From NCBI GenBank assembly GCA_030043155.1, contig JASHYE010000193.1, forward strand, positions 1 through 8,783: 8,783 nucleotides of DNA, written 5' to 3'. Below, piece after piece: positions 1 to 7,432 of the stretch. Position 1 is the first letter of the stretch. Every line of letters starts with the position of its first letter. The position numbers were made by a program, and so were the translations under genes. Below the pieces are notes generated by a model, which made no database searches, had not been told where the DNA came from, and saw only the letters and a list, made by a program, of their open reading frames with translations. The stretch is from Candidatus Acidiferrales bacterium. Lineage in GTDB: Bacteria; Acidobacteriota; Terriglobia; Acidoferrales; UBA7541.

Positions 1-3000
1 TCCATTCAGCACCCAATTCGTTCCTCCGTTATTGCACAGACCACTCCCCGAAGTTGGATTGCCCACCGAACCGAGGGCGCCGACAAAGAGTCCGGCGTTA
101 TTGCTGGTGAGGGGATTGGTGCCCGGGATCTGTGTGCTCCCGTCGCTCGTGCTGGTTACCACCACGTAGAACACCCCGCCGGTCGCGTACGATAGCACGT
201 TTTCTATGTTCAGCGACGACGTGGCGGAGCCGACGATTGTGGCTCCCGAGAGAGCGCCGCTCGAAATGGAACCGTCTGTTAGGGCAGTAGCGGACGAGGA
301 TCCCGGCGCGTACCAATACCATTGGTAGGCCGGCGTGCAGCCGGTGCATGTCGCGCTAGCGCTGTAGCTCGCCAGAGTATTCGCGGAGATGTACTCGGTT
401 TGTGGCTGGTTGGTTATCTGCATAACAATGCCGGCACCGACCGCCAGCATCACGTGATTCGAAACAGCGGTGCCGTATTGATTTGTGACCACGACGAAGT
501 AGTTGTCGCCGTCATTGCTCTGTGCCGTCTCGCTGGCGGGGACGGTGTAGGTGGTGCTCGTCGCTCCGGAAATTGCAATGCCAGCAGTGCTGGACATCCC
601 AGTAGACTGGTATGGCACCTCGTACCACTGATAGGTGAGCGTGCCCGGGCCAGAGGCGGTAACGGAAAATGTGGCCGTTCCGCCGACCGTCGCCGTCGTG
701 CCGACAGGCTGAACGACGATCGTTGGCGGCACAGCCGTATCGGTGCCGCTCACGGTCAAGGTCGCCGCTGTGCTGGTCAGCGTCGCGTCCGTACAGTCGC
801 TATCCGTCACGGTTGCGTAGTACTGGTTTCCATTATCAACTGTGGTGAGAGCGGGGGTAGTGTAGCTGCTGGAGTTGGCGCCGCTGATCGGCGTTCCGCT
901 GCCGGGCGTTCCGCTATACCACTGGTAGCTGAGCGTGCCTGTTCCTGTAGCAGAAATGGAAAAAGTGGCCGTCTGGGTTGCATAGACACTGACCGACGCC
1001 GGGTTCCCGGTGATCGTCAGAGTTGTGGGCGATACCACATTCAGGATGGCCGTGTTGGAAGTGGCGTTGCCGGCCGGATTGCTCACAACTGCGTCATAAC
1101 TTCCGCTGTCGCCGAGGGTGAGGCTCGTAAAGGTGAGCACCGGGCCAGAGCCCACCGCACTGCCACCATCGAGCCACTGATAGCTGGTGGCGTAATTCGC
1201 GGCTACATTCAGAGTTGCGCTGTAGCCGACGCAGGCATTCTTACCCACGGGTTGAGTTGTAATGACGGGTCCGCTCACCGTTGCAATTGTGCTGGCCGAG
1301 ACGGCAGGATTGTCCACGCTGGTGGCGGTGATGGTGAACGGGCCAATTGTATCGGGGCTGGTCCACACGCCAGAGGAGCTGATGCTGCCGCCCGAAGCGC
1401 TCCAAGTGAGCGAGTCAGTTGCTCCGCCAGAGGCGGTAGCGGTGAAGTCCACCTCTCCTGGACCCGAGGTCTGATCCGCGGGAGACACTGGAGTGATGGT
1501 CACCGGCGTCGGGGTTGCCGTGAAGGTCGCGGTCGCGGTATTCCCGCCTGTGCCCGTAACCGTGAGGGTGTAGGTCTTTGCGGCTGTGATTGCGGGAGTC
1601 GGATATGAATTGCCGCTGGCTGCAGAGGATGTAATGTTTGAGCTTCCCAGTCCCGTTGAACCGATCTTCGCCGTGCCTCCAGAGAACGTAGGAACCAGGT
1701 TGATCGACGCCCCAAATGCCGGGCTTGCGGTGCTGCCCACCAGGCTGGATGCGACAGGAGTTGAGTAGACTGCGGTGAAGCTGACCGTCGTCGTGGCCGT
1801 CGCATAATTGCCGGAGGCCGCCTGGCTGGCACCAAGAACCACCGGGCCGGCTCCAGTGATGGTGACGGTGTTGCCGCTGATAGTCGCCGGACCGCTGACC
1901 ACCGAATAGCTGATGGCCCCGCTCGATGCCGACGAAGCTGAAACCGTGAACGGCGGGTTGCCATCGACGTAATCCGTCGGCGGGATGGTGGCAAAGCTCA
2001 ACGTGGGCACTTCGGGGGCTGCCATGAAGCTGGTGGTCGCTGTCGCAGAGGCGTAATCACCCGACGCAGCCTGGCTGGCTCCGAGAACCACAGGGCCGGC
2101 TCCAGTGATGGTGACGATGTTGCCGCTGATGGTTGCTGGACCGCTGACAACTGAATAGGTGACAGCGCCGCTCGATGCCGACGAAGCCGAGACCGTGAAC
2201 GGCGGGTTGCCGTAGGTCTCTGCGGGGATCGTGGCAAAGCTTAACGTGGGCACTTCAATACCAACCGTAAAGCTTACTGTCGCGGTCGCAGCCGCGTAAT
2301 TCCCTGACGCAGCTTGGCTGGCTTCGAGGACCACAGCGCCTGTGCCAGTGATCGTGACGGTGTTGCCACTGATGGTTGCGGGGCCGCTGACCACCGAATA
2401 AGTGATGGTCCCGCTCGATGCCGACGAAGCCGAAACCGCAAACGGCGGGTTGCCGTAGACCTCTCCTGGAATCGTGGCAAATGTCAGGGTCGGAATGATT
2501 GGGTTAACAGTAAGACTGGCTGCCGAACTTGTCACCGATCCAGCCACGTTGCTTACGGTAACGCTGTAAGTCGATCCGCTTTCCCCGATGGATGTCGCCG
2601 ACGTCGTAAGACTGGCTGTCGTCGCGCCCGTAATTGCCGTGCCATGCTCCGCCCACTGATAGCTCAGCGGCGTAGTGGCTGTTGACGCCACCAAAACCGA
2701 GAACGTCGCCTGCTGGCCCGCAGTTACTACCTGATTGAGCGGTTGCCGCGTGATCGTTGGTGGCACCAGGACGGTCAGGGTGTACGGTCCGGCCGTAACG
2801 CTTCCGCCGGCGTTGCTCACCACCACGGTGAAGCTGTCGCCATTCTCGCTGGCCGTGGTCGAAGCAATGCTGTAGCTGCTGGAGGTTGCGCCGCTGATCG
2901 GCTTTCCATCCAGGAACCATTGATATGTGAAGGGACCAGTGCCCTCGGCAGTCACCGTGAACGTCCCGGGCTGGCCCTGGATTACGGTGATTGATTGCCC

Positions 3001-3117
3001 TGGGCTGACGACGAACGGCTTGACATCACCCCATCCAGCCGCACACCCTGAAAGTGCCTCGGCAAAAAAACAAATCGTCAGAAGAGACAGGAATCCACGG
3101 AACCGAGTCATTTCCAT
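1..3117 (-). CDS. Ig-like repeat lipoprotein, partial (C-terminus outside window)
   Basis: The frame is open without a stop from the ATG at 3117 to base 1, giving 1039 residues. An in-frame TAG overlaps the ribosome binding site, so the start cannot lie further upstream; the ATG at 3111 is an alternative. The N-terminus has a basic stretch, a hydrophobic core and a lipobox LSGC with Cys25, which predicts a lipoprotein anchored in a membrane, probably surface or periplasmic. Ig-like domains with a YQW motif lie near residues 33-117, 118-205, 617-698, 700-790, 797-896 and 898-1015. Three near-identical repeats span 209-453. Residues 454-538 and 539-616 look like further bacterial Ig-like modules, the second with a WSASGG...SSGVWTSP pattern. 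The composition is Ser/Thr/Gly/Val/Ala rich with very few charged residues, as in bacterial adhesin-like Ig arrays. The last visible residues (about 1016-1039, with Cys1028) begin a new segment of unknown type. No catalytic domain is seen, so the function (adhesion, carbohydrate binding or scaffolding) is inference. The gene lies downstream of the beta-propeller gene on the same strand. Confidence 0.88.
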   Translation of the reverse strand, partial: MEMTRFRGFLSLLTICFFAEALSGCAAGWGDVKPFVVSPGQSITVIQGQPGTFTVTAEGTGPFTYQWFLDGKPISGATSSSYSIASTTASENGDSFTVVVSNAGGSVTAGPYTLTVLVPPTITRQPLNQVVTAGQQATFSVLVASTATTPLSYQWAEHGTAITGATTASLTTSATSIGESGSTYSVTVSNVAGSVTSSAASLTVNPIIPTLTFATIPGEVYGNPPFAVSASSASSGTITYSVVSGPATISGNTVTITGTGAVVLEASQAASGNYAAATATVSFTVGIEVPTLSFATIPAETYGNPPFTVSASSASSGAVTYSVVSGPATISGNIVTITGAGPVVLGASQAASGDYASATATTSFMAAPEVPTLSFATIPPTDYVDGNPPFTVSASSASSGAISYSVVSGPATISGNTVTITGAGPVVLGASQAASGNYATATTTVSFTAVYSTPVASSLVGSTASPAFGASINLVPTFSGGTAKIGSTGLGSSNITSSAASGNSYPTPAITAAKTYTLTVTGTGGNTATATFTATPTPVTITPVSPADQTSGPGEVDFTATASGGATDSLTWSASGGSISSSGVWTSPDTIGPFTITATSVDNPAVSASTIATVSGPVITTQPVGKNACVGYSATLNVAANYATSYQWLDGGSAVGSGPVLTFTSLTLGDSGSYDAVVSNPAGNATSNTAILNVVSPTTLTITGNPASVSVYATQTATFSISATGTGTLSYQWYSGTPGSGTPISGANSSSYTTPALTTVDNGNQYYATVTDSDCTDATLTSTAATLTVSGTDTAVPPTIVVQPVGTTATVGGTATFSVTASGPGTLTYQWYEVPYQSTGMSSTAGIAISGATSTTYTVPASETAQSNDGDNYFVVVTNQYGTAVSNHVMLAVGAGIVMQITNQPQTEYISANTLASYSASATCTGCTPAYQWYWYAPGSSSATALTDGSISSGALSGATIVGSATSSLNIENVLSYATGGVFYVVVTSTSDGSTQIPGTNPLTSNNAGLFVGALGSVGNPTSGSGLCNNGGTNWVLNG
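1759..2493 (-). repeat. Three tandem 81/81/83-residue repeats in the Ig lipoprotein
   Basis: The units lie at 2251-2493, 2008-2250 and 1759-2007, in N- to C-terminal order. Each starts with PTL(S/T)FATIP. They share the cores GNPPF, VSASSASSG, YSVVSGPATISGN and VTITG, then VVL-ASQAASG, and end in a variant of ATATVSF. The first two are 243 bp. The third is 249 bp because it carries two extra residues in PPTDYVDGNPP. Long blocks are also the same at the nucleotide level, unlike the flanking Ig domains, which share only fold-level motifs. This points to duplication within the gene. Each unit resembles the MBG/Ig-like repeat type common in large surface proteins of this phylum, but I assign that family only by appearance. 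Confidence 0.9.
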
Positions 3118-3128
3118 AGGGCGGCGCT

Positions 3129-3134
3129 ACCTCC
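3129..3134 (-). promoter_or_regulatory. Ribosome binding site of the Ig lipoprotein
   Basis: GGAGGT on the minus strand ends 11 bases before the ATG at 3117 and 17 bases before the in-frame ATG at 3111. The spacing favours 3117. The last T of the motif begins an in-frame TAG (3127-3129), which sets the upstream limit of the coding frame. Confidence 0.7.
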
Positions 3135-3197
3135 GTTGCAAAACCTAAATCGAAAGCCGCCCGTGGGTAAACCGAATGGTAATGGATACTTGTCCTA

Positions 3198-3226
3198 TAT
3201 ATACTGAACCAAAATGAAACAGTCAC
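3198..3226 (-). promoter_or_regulatory. Candidate sigma-70-type promoter for the Ig lipoprotein
   Basis: On the minus strand, GTGACT (3221-3226, 4 of 6 to the -35 consensus) is followed after exactly 17 bases by TATATA (3198-3203, 4 of 6 to the -10 consensus). The implied transcription start is near 3190, giving a leader of about 70-75 bases before the ATG. The surrounding sequence is AT-richer than the genes. It is a motif match only; a start site further upstream or read-through from the propeller gene is possible. Confidence 0.4.
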
Positions 3227-3345
3227 TAAAAGCGATGCGCCTGGCTTGCAAAAACCGGCCTCTGAGACGCGGTATCGACGTTGAACAAGCAGCGTGTAAA
3301 TCTAACGTAATGCGATATAGGCAAGAGTTGCTGAAGACGTTCCCC

Positions 3346-3378
3346 TCAATGCCGGCAAAGAATTTCAACCGGCATTGA
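3346..3378 (-). terminator. Perfect 10-bp inverted repeat after the beta-propeller gene (possible terminator)
   Basis: TCAATGCCGG (3346-3355) and CCGGCATTGA (3369-3378) are exact reverse complements around a 13-base spacer. The element sits 45-77 bases past the stop codon of the beta-propeller gene and in front of the Ig lipoprotein. In either direction no run of T follows the stem, so it is not a classical intrinsic terminator. It could stabilise the 3' end of the mRNA, act as a factor-assisted terminator, or be a binding site for a dimeric regulator of the next gene. Confidence 0.45.
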
Positions 3379-3421
3379 AGGCGAACGGAAAAACGATTGT
3401 TCTTCGCCGCAGGCCGACTAT

Positions 3422-6400
3422 TTATTTGTTGGCGGAGGCGATGGCCGCATCGAGTTTTTGCTCGCCCGCTTTTTCCTGCTGATCGAGCTGTTGAAACACC
3501 TCGTACTCCGCCTGCGTGGGCCGGGCGTAAGCAAGGTCGATGTCGCCAGAGAGGTAAGCCAAGTGGCTGCGAAGCTTGGCCTCGTGGAGCAAGTCGCCTT
3601 CACTGGAACGGATCTGCATCTGGACGAGATCGCCGATGATACGGTCGAGATCCGCGGCGGCGGATTGCTGGCCGCTGGAAGCGAGCTTGTCGCGCAGGGC
3701 TATGGCTTCGTTGAGCTTCTTGTTGAGCGAATCAAGATCAGCATGGATTTTCAGCTGCAACGCGAGTCGCGCGGCGAGATCGCCGGCTGTTGCGTGAATG
3801 CGCGGATCGAGAGCAACGGCGAAGTTTTGCTTGGTTTGCGACCCGCCGTAATCGAGCGCCACAGAATAATTCCCGGGAACGACGAGCGGGCCTTGCACGC
3901 TGTCGTCAAGTCCGCCCGCAGCCGCCGGGGGATAAAAACCCTTCACTTCGGTGGCCTCGGAATAGCGAAGGTCCCACTGGAAACGGTTCATGCCGGGTTC
4001 GATGGCGGTGAGTTTTTCGTCGGCATCACGTTTCTGTTCCTCAGGCGTTTTCTGGCTTTCCACGTCTGGCGATGGCTCTTTGACATTTTTGTTTTTGAGA
4101 TGAAGATCGAAGCTGCGTACGAGCTGTCCCTGTGAATCCATGAATTTGAGTTTCACCGGCGTGCCGCCATTGTAATCTGCAGGGATATTGAAAAAGATCG
4201 TTGCTCCGAAGGCAGGATTTTGTCCGGAGTAATCAGGCAGAAAATCAGGATCGCCGCCGCCGTATGCGTGAGTGATCCACGCCTGCTGTGGAGCGAGAAG
4301 CGATGCGCTGTCGGAATCCATAGAAGGATTCTTGGTCATTTGTTCCAGGACGGAAAGGTTGTCGAGAACCCAGAACGAGCGCCCGTGCGTGGCGACGGCG
4401 ACTTGGTCCTGGCGCGTGTTGAAAGCGATGTCGCGCACCTGCACGACCGGCATATTGAGCGAGAGCGACTGCCAGTGCGCGCCGGCGTCGAAACTTACGT
4501 AGACGCCTTTTTTGGTGCCAAGCAAAAGCAAGTCAGGATCGTTTGGATCCTGACGAAGGTCGAAGACGTAAGTGTCGTCGGCGAGGCCGTCTGTGATGGC
4601 CGTCCAATGCTTGCCATAATCGTCGGTCTTGAAAACGTAGGGCTTGAAATCGTCCCACATGTAGCGGCGCGCGGCGAGGTACGCAGTCCCTGCCGCACCG
4701 TAAGAAGGCTGAATCGAATTAATCCACGAATGCTCCGGCAGATCGGGAGGATTGACTGCTTGCCAACTGCGGCCATCGTCGGTGGTGACGTGGACGAGGC
4801 CGTCGTCGGAGCCGGCCCAGATGACGTTGTTGTCGCGCGGCGAAACAGCGAGAGCTGAAATGCCGGGATAAACTTCGGCGCTGGAATGATCGGTGTCGAT
4901 GGGGCCGCCGCTGGGAAGTTCAGTAACGGGTTCGTTGCGCGTGAGATCCGGACTAATCTGTTTCCACGTGCGCCCATAATCGTAGCTTCGGAGCACGCAC
5001 TGCGCGCCGACGAGCAGCTCATAGTCGTGCGTTTGCACCTGCACTGGACCGGCCTTTCTTGGCGTGACGGGGGCAAACAGAATGGGGTGCGTCCAACCGA
5101 AACGATATTTCAGTTCATTGGATGCCGCGCCGCTCTGATAGTGAGGCCATGGGCTGACTTCTTCGTACTGGCCGGTTTGCAAATTGTAACGAAGAAAGAT
5201 GCTGTAGTAGCCGCTGCCGTAAGTGATGTTTGGATCGCCGGGCTGGGGAACGGAATACGTGCTCTCGCCGTAGGCGACGGTCTGCCATGATTCGAGCGGG
5301 ACGGCACCGATGGGGTCAGCACTGGGGCCTTCGAAGGACCCTTCATCCTGTTGCGCGCCGTAGATGTGGAACGGAAATTGGTCGTCGATATTCACGTGGT
5401 AGAACTGGCCGGTGGGCTGATTGTGAACGCTGCTCCAGGTCTTGCCGCCGTCAGTGGAGACGGTTGCTCCGCCGTCGTTGCCTTCAAAAATAATTTTGGT
5501 GTTGTTGGGATTGACCCACACGACGTGGTTGTCGCCGTGCGGCGGGCGCATCGGGAGGAAAGTTTTTCCGCCGTCGTGCGAGGTATAGACGGCGTCGACT
5601 TCGGGAATATAAATCGTGTTCGCGTCTTTGGGATCGCCGAAAACCAACATGTAATAGAAAGCGCGCTGGCGGAGTTTCATTTCGTCATTTACATGCGTCC
5701 AGGTGTTGCCACCATCATTGGAGCGGAAAACGCCGCCGTCTTTGGCCTGGCAGACTGCGTAAACAACATTGGGGTCAGCGGCGGTGACGCCGACGCCGAT
5801 GCGACCCAGGATTCCCTGCGGGAAACCGTCGTTGTGCGTGAGGTTGGTCCAGTTCGCGCCGCCGTCGGCGGATTTGTAGAGTCCGCTGCCCGGACCGCCG
5901 CTTGAAAGCGAATAGGGAGTGCGGACGGCCTGCCACATTGCGGCATATAGAACGTTCGGATCGCTGGGTGACATAACCAAATTGATGGCGCCGGTTTGAT
6001 CGTCAACGAAAAGAATTTTGTTCCATGTCCGGCCGCCGTCCGTTGATTTGAAAACACCGCGATTCGGGTCGGGCCTGAAAACGTGGCCCATCGAGGAGGC
6101 GTATACGACGTCCGGATTATTCGGGTCGATAACAATGTTGCTGATGGTATGCGTATCGCGAAGGCCCATGTACTGCCAGGTTTTGCCTTCGTCGGTGGAT
6201 TTGAAGATACCGTCGCCCGGAATCATATCGTTGCGAATGTCGCTTTCACCCATGCCGACGTAAATGATTTTCGGATTCGACGCCGCAACGGCGATGGCGC
6301 CGACGCTCGGACTCGTGCTCGGCAGAGTGCCGTCAGAGATGTTGTGCCAGGTGAGGCCGTAATCGGCGCTCTTCCAGATGCCGCCGCCGACCGTGCCCAT

Positions 6401-6634
6401 GTAAAAGAGATTCGGATCGCTCGGGACGCCAGCGATGGCGACAACGCGTCCGCCGATGTATGGGCCGACGCTGCGCCATGTAAGTTTGCTGATGAGTTTT
6501 TGCGCAGACATGGGACCGGCAGATGTGGTGGCGACGAAAACGAAGGATATCGCGACGAATCCGAAAAACATGGACAGGCAAGAGCGCCATTTGCGGGCAG
6601 CTGAAGTCTCAGAAAAGATGATAGGGATACTCAT
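3422..6634 (-). CDS. Exported VPS10/sortilin-like protein with Asp-box beta-propellers (BNR-repeat 'glycosyl hydrolase')
   Basis: This is a complete 1070-residue protein. The ATG at 6634 has GGAGG eight bases upstream. Residues 20-38 are hydrophobic and followed by an ATTSAG-like cleavage site, so export is predicted. Eleven Asp boxes of the S/T-x-D-x-G-x-x-W/F type begin near residues 89, 146, 197, 255, 305, 352, 393, 550, 618, 670 and 714, most preceded by G-(I/V/L)-(F/W/Y)-(K/R). They alternate with (D/N)PN-(V/I)-(V/I)-Y strands. This is the pattern of VPS10/sortilin and GH74-type propellers, and the span 45-760 fits two seven-bladed propellers. Residues 810-945 form a beta-rich module (NRFQWDLRY, VVPGNYSVALDYG) of the kind often following such propellers. 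Residues 945-1070 are helical and charged with coiled-coil character. Acidobacterial genomes carry many paralogues, usually annotated as glycosyl hydrolases or sialidases without proof. I see no basis for assigning catalytic residues, so ligand binding is equally possible. Confidence 0.88.
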   Translation of the reverse strand: MSIPIIFSETSAARKWRSCLSMFFGFVAISFVFVATTSAGPMSAQKLISKLTWRSVGPYIGGRVVAIAGVPSDPNLFYMGTVGGGIWKSADYGLTWHNISDGTLPSTSPSVGAIAVAASNPKIIYVGMGESDIRNDMIPGDGIFKSTDEGKTWQYMGLRDTHTISNIVIDPNNPDVVYASSMGHVFRPDPNRGVFKSTDGGRTWNKILFVDDQTGAINLVMSPSDPNVLYAAMWQAVRTPYSLSSGGPGSGLYKSADGGANWTNLTHNDGFPQGILGRIGVGVTAADPNVVYAVCQAKDGGVFRSNDGGNTWTHVNDEMKLRQRAFYYMLVFGDPKDANTIYIPEVDAVYTSHDGGKTFLPMRPPHGDNHVVWVNPNNTKIIFEGNDGGATVSTDGGKTWSSVHNQPTGQFYHVNIDDQFPFHIYGAQQDEGSFEGPSADPIGAVPLESWQTVAYGESTYSVPQPGDPNITYGSGYYSIFLRYNLQTGQYEEVSPWPHYQSGAASNELKYRFGWTHPILFAPVTPRKAGPVQVQTHDYELLVGAQCVLRSYDYGRTWKQISPDLTRNEPVTELPSGGPIDTDHSSAEVYPGISALAVSPRDNNVIWAGSDDGLVHVTTDDGRSWQAVNPPDLPEHSWINSIQPSYGAAGTAYLAARRYMWDDFKPYVFKTDDYGKHWTAITDGLADDTYVFDLRQDPNDPDLLLLGTKKGVYVSFDAGAHWQSLSLNMPVVQVRDIAFNTRQDQVAVATHGRSFWVLDNLSVLEQMTKNPSMDSDSASLLAPQQAWITHAYGGGDPDFLPDYSGQNPAFGATIFFNIPADYNGGTPVKLKFMDSQGQLVRSFDLHLKNKNVKEPSPDVESQKTPEEQKRDADEKLTAIEPGMNRFQWDLRYSEATEVKGFYPPAAAGGLDDSVQGPLVVPGNYSVALDYGGSQTKQNFAVALDPRIHATAGDLAARLALQLKIHADLDSLNKKLNEAIALRDKLASSGQQSAAADLDRIIGDLVQMQIRSSEGDLLHEAKLRSHLAYLSGDIDLAYARPTQAEYEVFQQLDQQEKAGEQKLDAAIASANK

Positions 6635-6642
6635 GACGAGAG

Positions 6643-6647
6643 CCTCC
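6643..6647 (-). promoter_or_regulatory. Ribosome binding site of the beta-propeller gene
   Basis: GGAGG on the minus strand lies 8 bases upstream of the ATG at 6634. This is near-ideal spacing and supports that start. Confidence 0.75.
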
Positions 6648-6657
6648 GTTGAAATTT

Positions 6658-6687
6658 ATTCTGCGCGAGATCCATCGCGATTGACAA
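6658..6687 (-). promoter_or_regulatory. Candidate sigma-70-type promoter for the beta-propeller gene
   Basis: On the minus strand, TTGTCA (6682-6687, 5 of 6 to consensus) is separated by 18 bases from CAGAAT (6658-6663, 4 of 6). The implied start near 6650 gives a short leader of about 15-20 bases that just includes the ribosome binding site. It is a motif match only. Confidence 0.4.
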
Positions 6688-6957
6688 CCATTGCAGTCGG
6701 TATGAGCGATTCTTTATTAATTCTCTCGGTATCCAAAATAACTGCGATATTTGCGCGAGCCCGCTTCCGAAACCGACGATCATGTTTGATAAGTGAAGCA
6801 GGATAGGGCGGTTGCACAGCTTTTTCAACTGCTCTGTTGCCGCGTACGTAAATTTCGAGAAGGACGCTCTATCCCCAAGAGTGGTGAACTAGGACCAAAT
6901 TATTAGAAAGTCGCGCTTGCTAAATGGCCGTCGCAAGTTGCAGAGAATAAATTGGGT

Positions 6958-7032
6958 TGGTAGGGGCGGTGGGGATCGAACCCACGACCTTCGGCTTAAA
7001 AGGCCGCTGCTCTACCACTGAGCTACGCCCCT
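6958..7032 (-). tRNA. tRNA-Lys (anticodon TTT)
   Basis: The minus strand folds as a full cloverleaf. The acceptor stem AGGGGCG pairs with CGCCCCT (7026-7032 with 6962-6968). The D arm is GCTC-loop-GAGC, and the anticodon loop CTTTTAA places TTT at 6998-7000. The T arm is GTGGG-TTCGATC-CCCAC. The discriminator is A (6961) and CCA is encoded in the DNA (6958-6960). The anticodon stem has four Watson-Crick pairs plus a terminal G-A apposition. TTT reads the AAA and AAG lysine codons. The gene stands alone, with its own promoter upstream. Confidence 0.96.
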
Positions 7033-7046
7033 AAATGAGTCGGGAG

Positions 7047-7075
7047 ATTTTAGCCTGAGCACGCAACGACCGCAA
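7047..7075 (-). promoter_or_regulatory. Promoter of tRNA-Lys
   Basis: On the minus strand, TTGCGG (7070-7075) is followed after 17 bases by TAAAAT (7047-7052, 5 of 6 to TATAAT). The -10 box ends 14 bases before the mature tRNA 5' end, so the predicted leader is only about 7 bases, as expected for a tRNA. The same TTGCGG with the same 17-base spacer occurs before the HPF-like gene. Confidence 0.6.
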
Positions 7076-7109
7076 TCCACGCTGAAGGACCGCTGGCAGT
7101 CACTCAGCT

Positions 7110-7331
7110 TTAGACAATCCTTGTGCCCTGTTCCTTCATTAGCCGGGCCAAGGCAATCATTTTTGTGAACTCGGTCGCATAGGTCTCTGGAACCGCAATT
7201 TCTCTACAGAAACCCTTTGGGTCGACGCCAGCTAATTCGTCAGCATTTTTCAGCACCTGAAAGTGAAACATAGCAATTTTCTGATGCTCTCCCGCTGCAT
7301 GATGGACCGCCGCTTTGATCTGTTCGATCAT
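7110..7331 (-). CDS. Small protein of unknown function, 73 residues
   Basis: I do not recognise a family. The protein is soluble, without a signal peptide or membrane segment, and probably mostly helical (IEQIKAAVHHAAGEHQK, then TKMIALARLMKEQG). Its balanced composition, with Glu, Lys, Phe, Met and Ile and little Arg or Pro, differs from the Arg/Pro/Ser-rich chance frames in this GC-rich DNA and argues that it is translated. A weak Shine-Dalgarno (GAAGAG) lies 6 bases before the ATG. It follows the HPF-like gene on the same strand after a 101-base gap and precedes the tRNA promoter, so it may be co-transcribed with the HPF-like gene. Histidines cluster near the N-terminus (His10, His11, His16, His23), but no known metal motif is formed. 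Confidence 0.65.
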   Translation of the reverse strand: MIEQIKAAVHHAAGEHQKIAMFHFQVLKNADELAGVDPKGFCREIAVPETYATEFTKMIALARLMKEQGTRIV

Positions 7332-7432
7332 GATTCACTCTTCGATACCGACGAACAAAGTGCAGGGCGCTGCAGAGCTTGAAGTAATTGAAACAAGTAC
7401 ACCTTGCGCCCGCACGCGCACGCAGCTTCCCT

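Larger units (their letters stand above)
3118..3421. other. Intergenic gap between the beta-propeller and Ig-lipoprotein genes
   Basis: These 304 bases contain no convincing gene. They hold, from the propeller side, the 10-bp inverted repeat, about 120 bases without recognisable structure, then the candidate promoter and ribosome binding site of the Ig lipoprotein. The spacing argues that the two same-strand genes are not a tight operon. Confidence 0.6.
6635..6957. other. Intergenic stretch between the beta-propeller gene and tRNA-Lys, no gene supported
   Basis: These 323 bases hold the ribosome binding site and candidate promoter described above in the first 60 bases. The rest (6690-6957) shows no convincing gene. 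A 65-codon minus-strand frame (6631-6828) would overlap the start of the propeller gene, lacks family resemblance and is rejected. A short inverted repeat (CTTGC near 6916 with GCAAG near 6933) lies downstream of the tRNA. Its 5-bp stem has no following T run, so it is only a weak terminator candidate. Confidence 0.5.

Noticed and set aside
322..1608. 428-codon plus-strand open frame
   Set aside because: It lies opposite the Ig lipoprotein and has an Arg/Gly/Cys/Ala-rich composition without domains. The opposing frame has a clear lipobox and Ig repeats, so this is a GC-driven shadow.
1759..2493. Direct repeats considered as a CRISPR-like or mobile-element array
   Set aside because: The 243-base units are in frame, translate into Ig-like protein repeats and have no unique spacers between them.
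3458..4858. Two long plus-strand open frames (225 and 212 codons) opposite the beta-propeller gene
   Set aside because: They mirror codon bias of the propeller gene. Neither shows a recognisable domain or a convincing ribosome binding site.
6631..6828. 65-codon minus-strand frame upstream of the propeller gene
   Set aside because: It overlaps the start codon of the propeller gene and spans its candidate promoter and ribosome binding site, with no family resemblance.
6916..6937. Short hairpin downstream of tRNA-Lys as a terminator
   Set aside because: The stem is only 5 bp and is not followed by a T run. Too weak to call.
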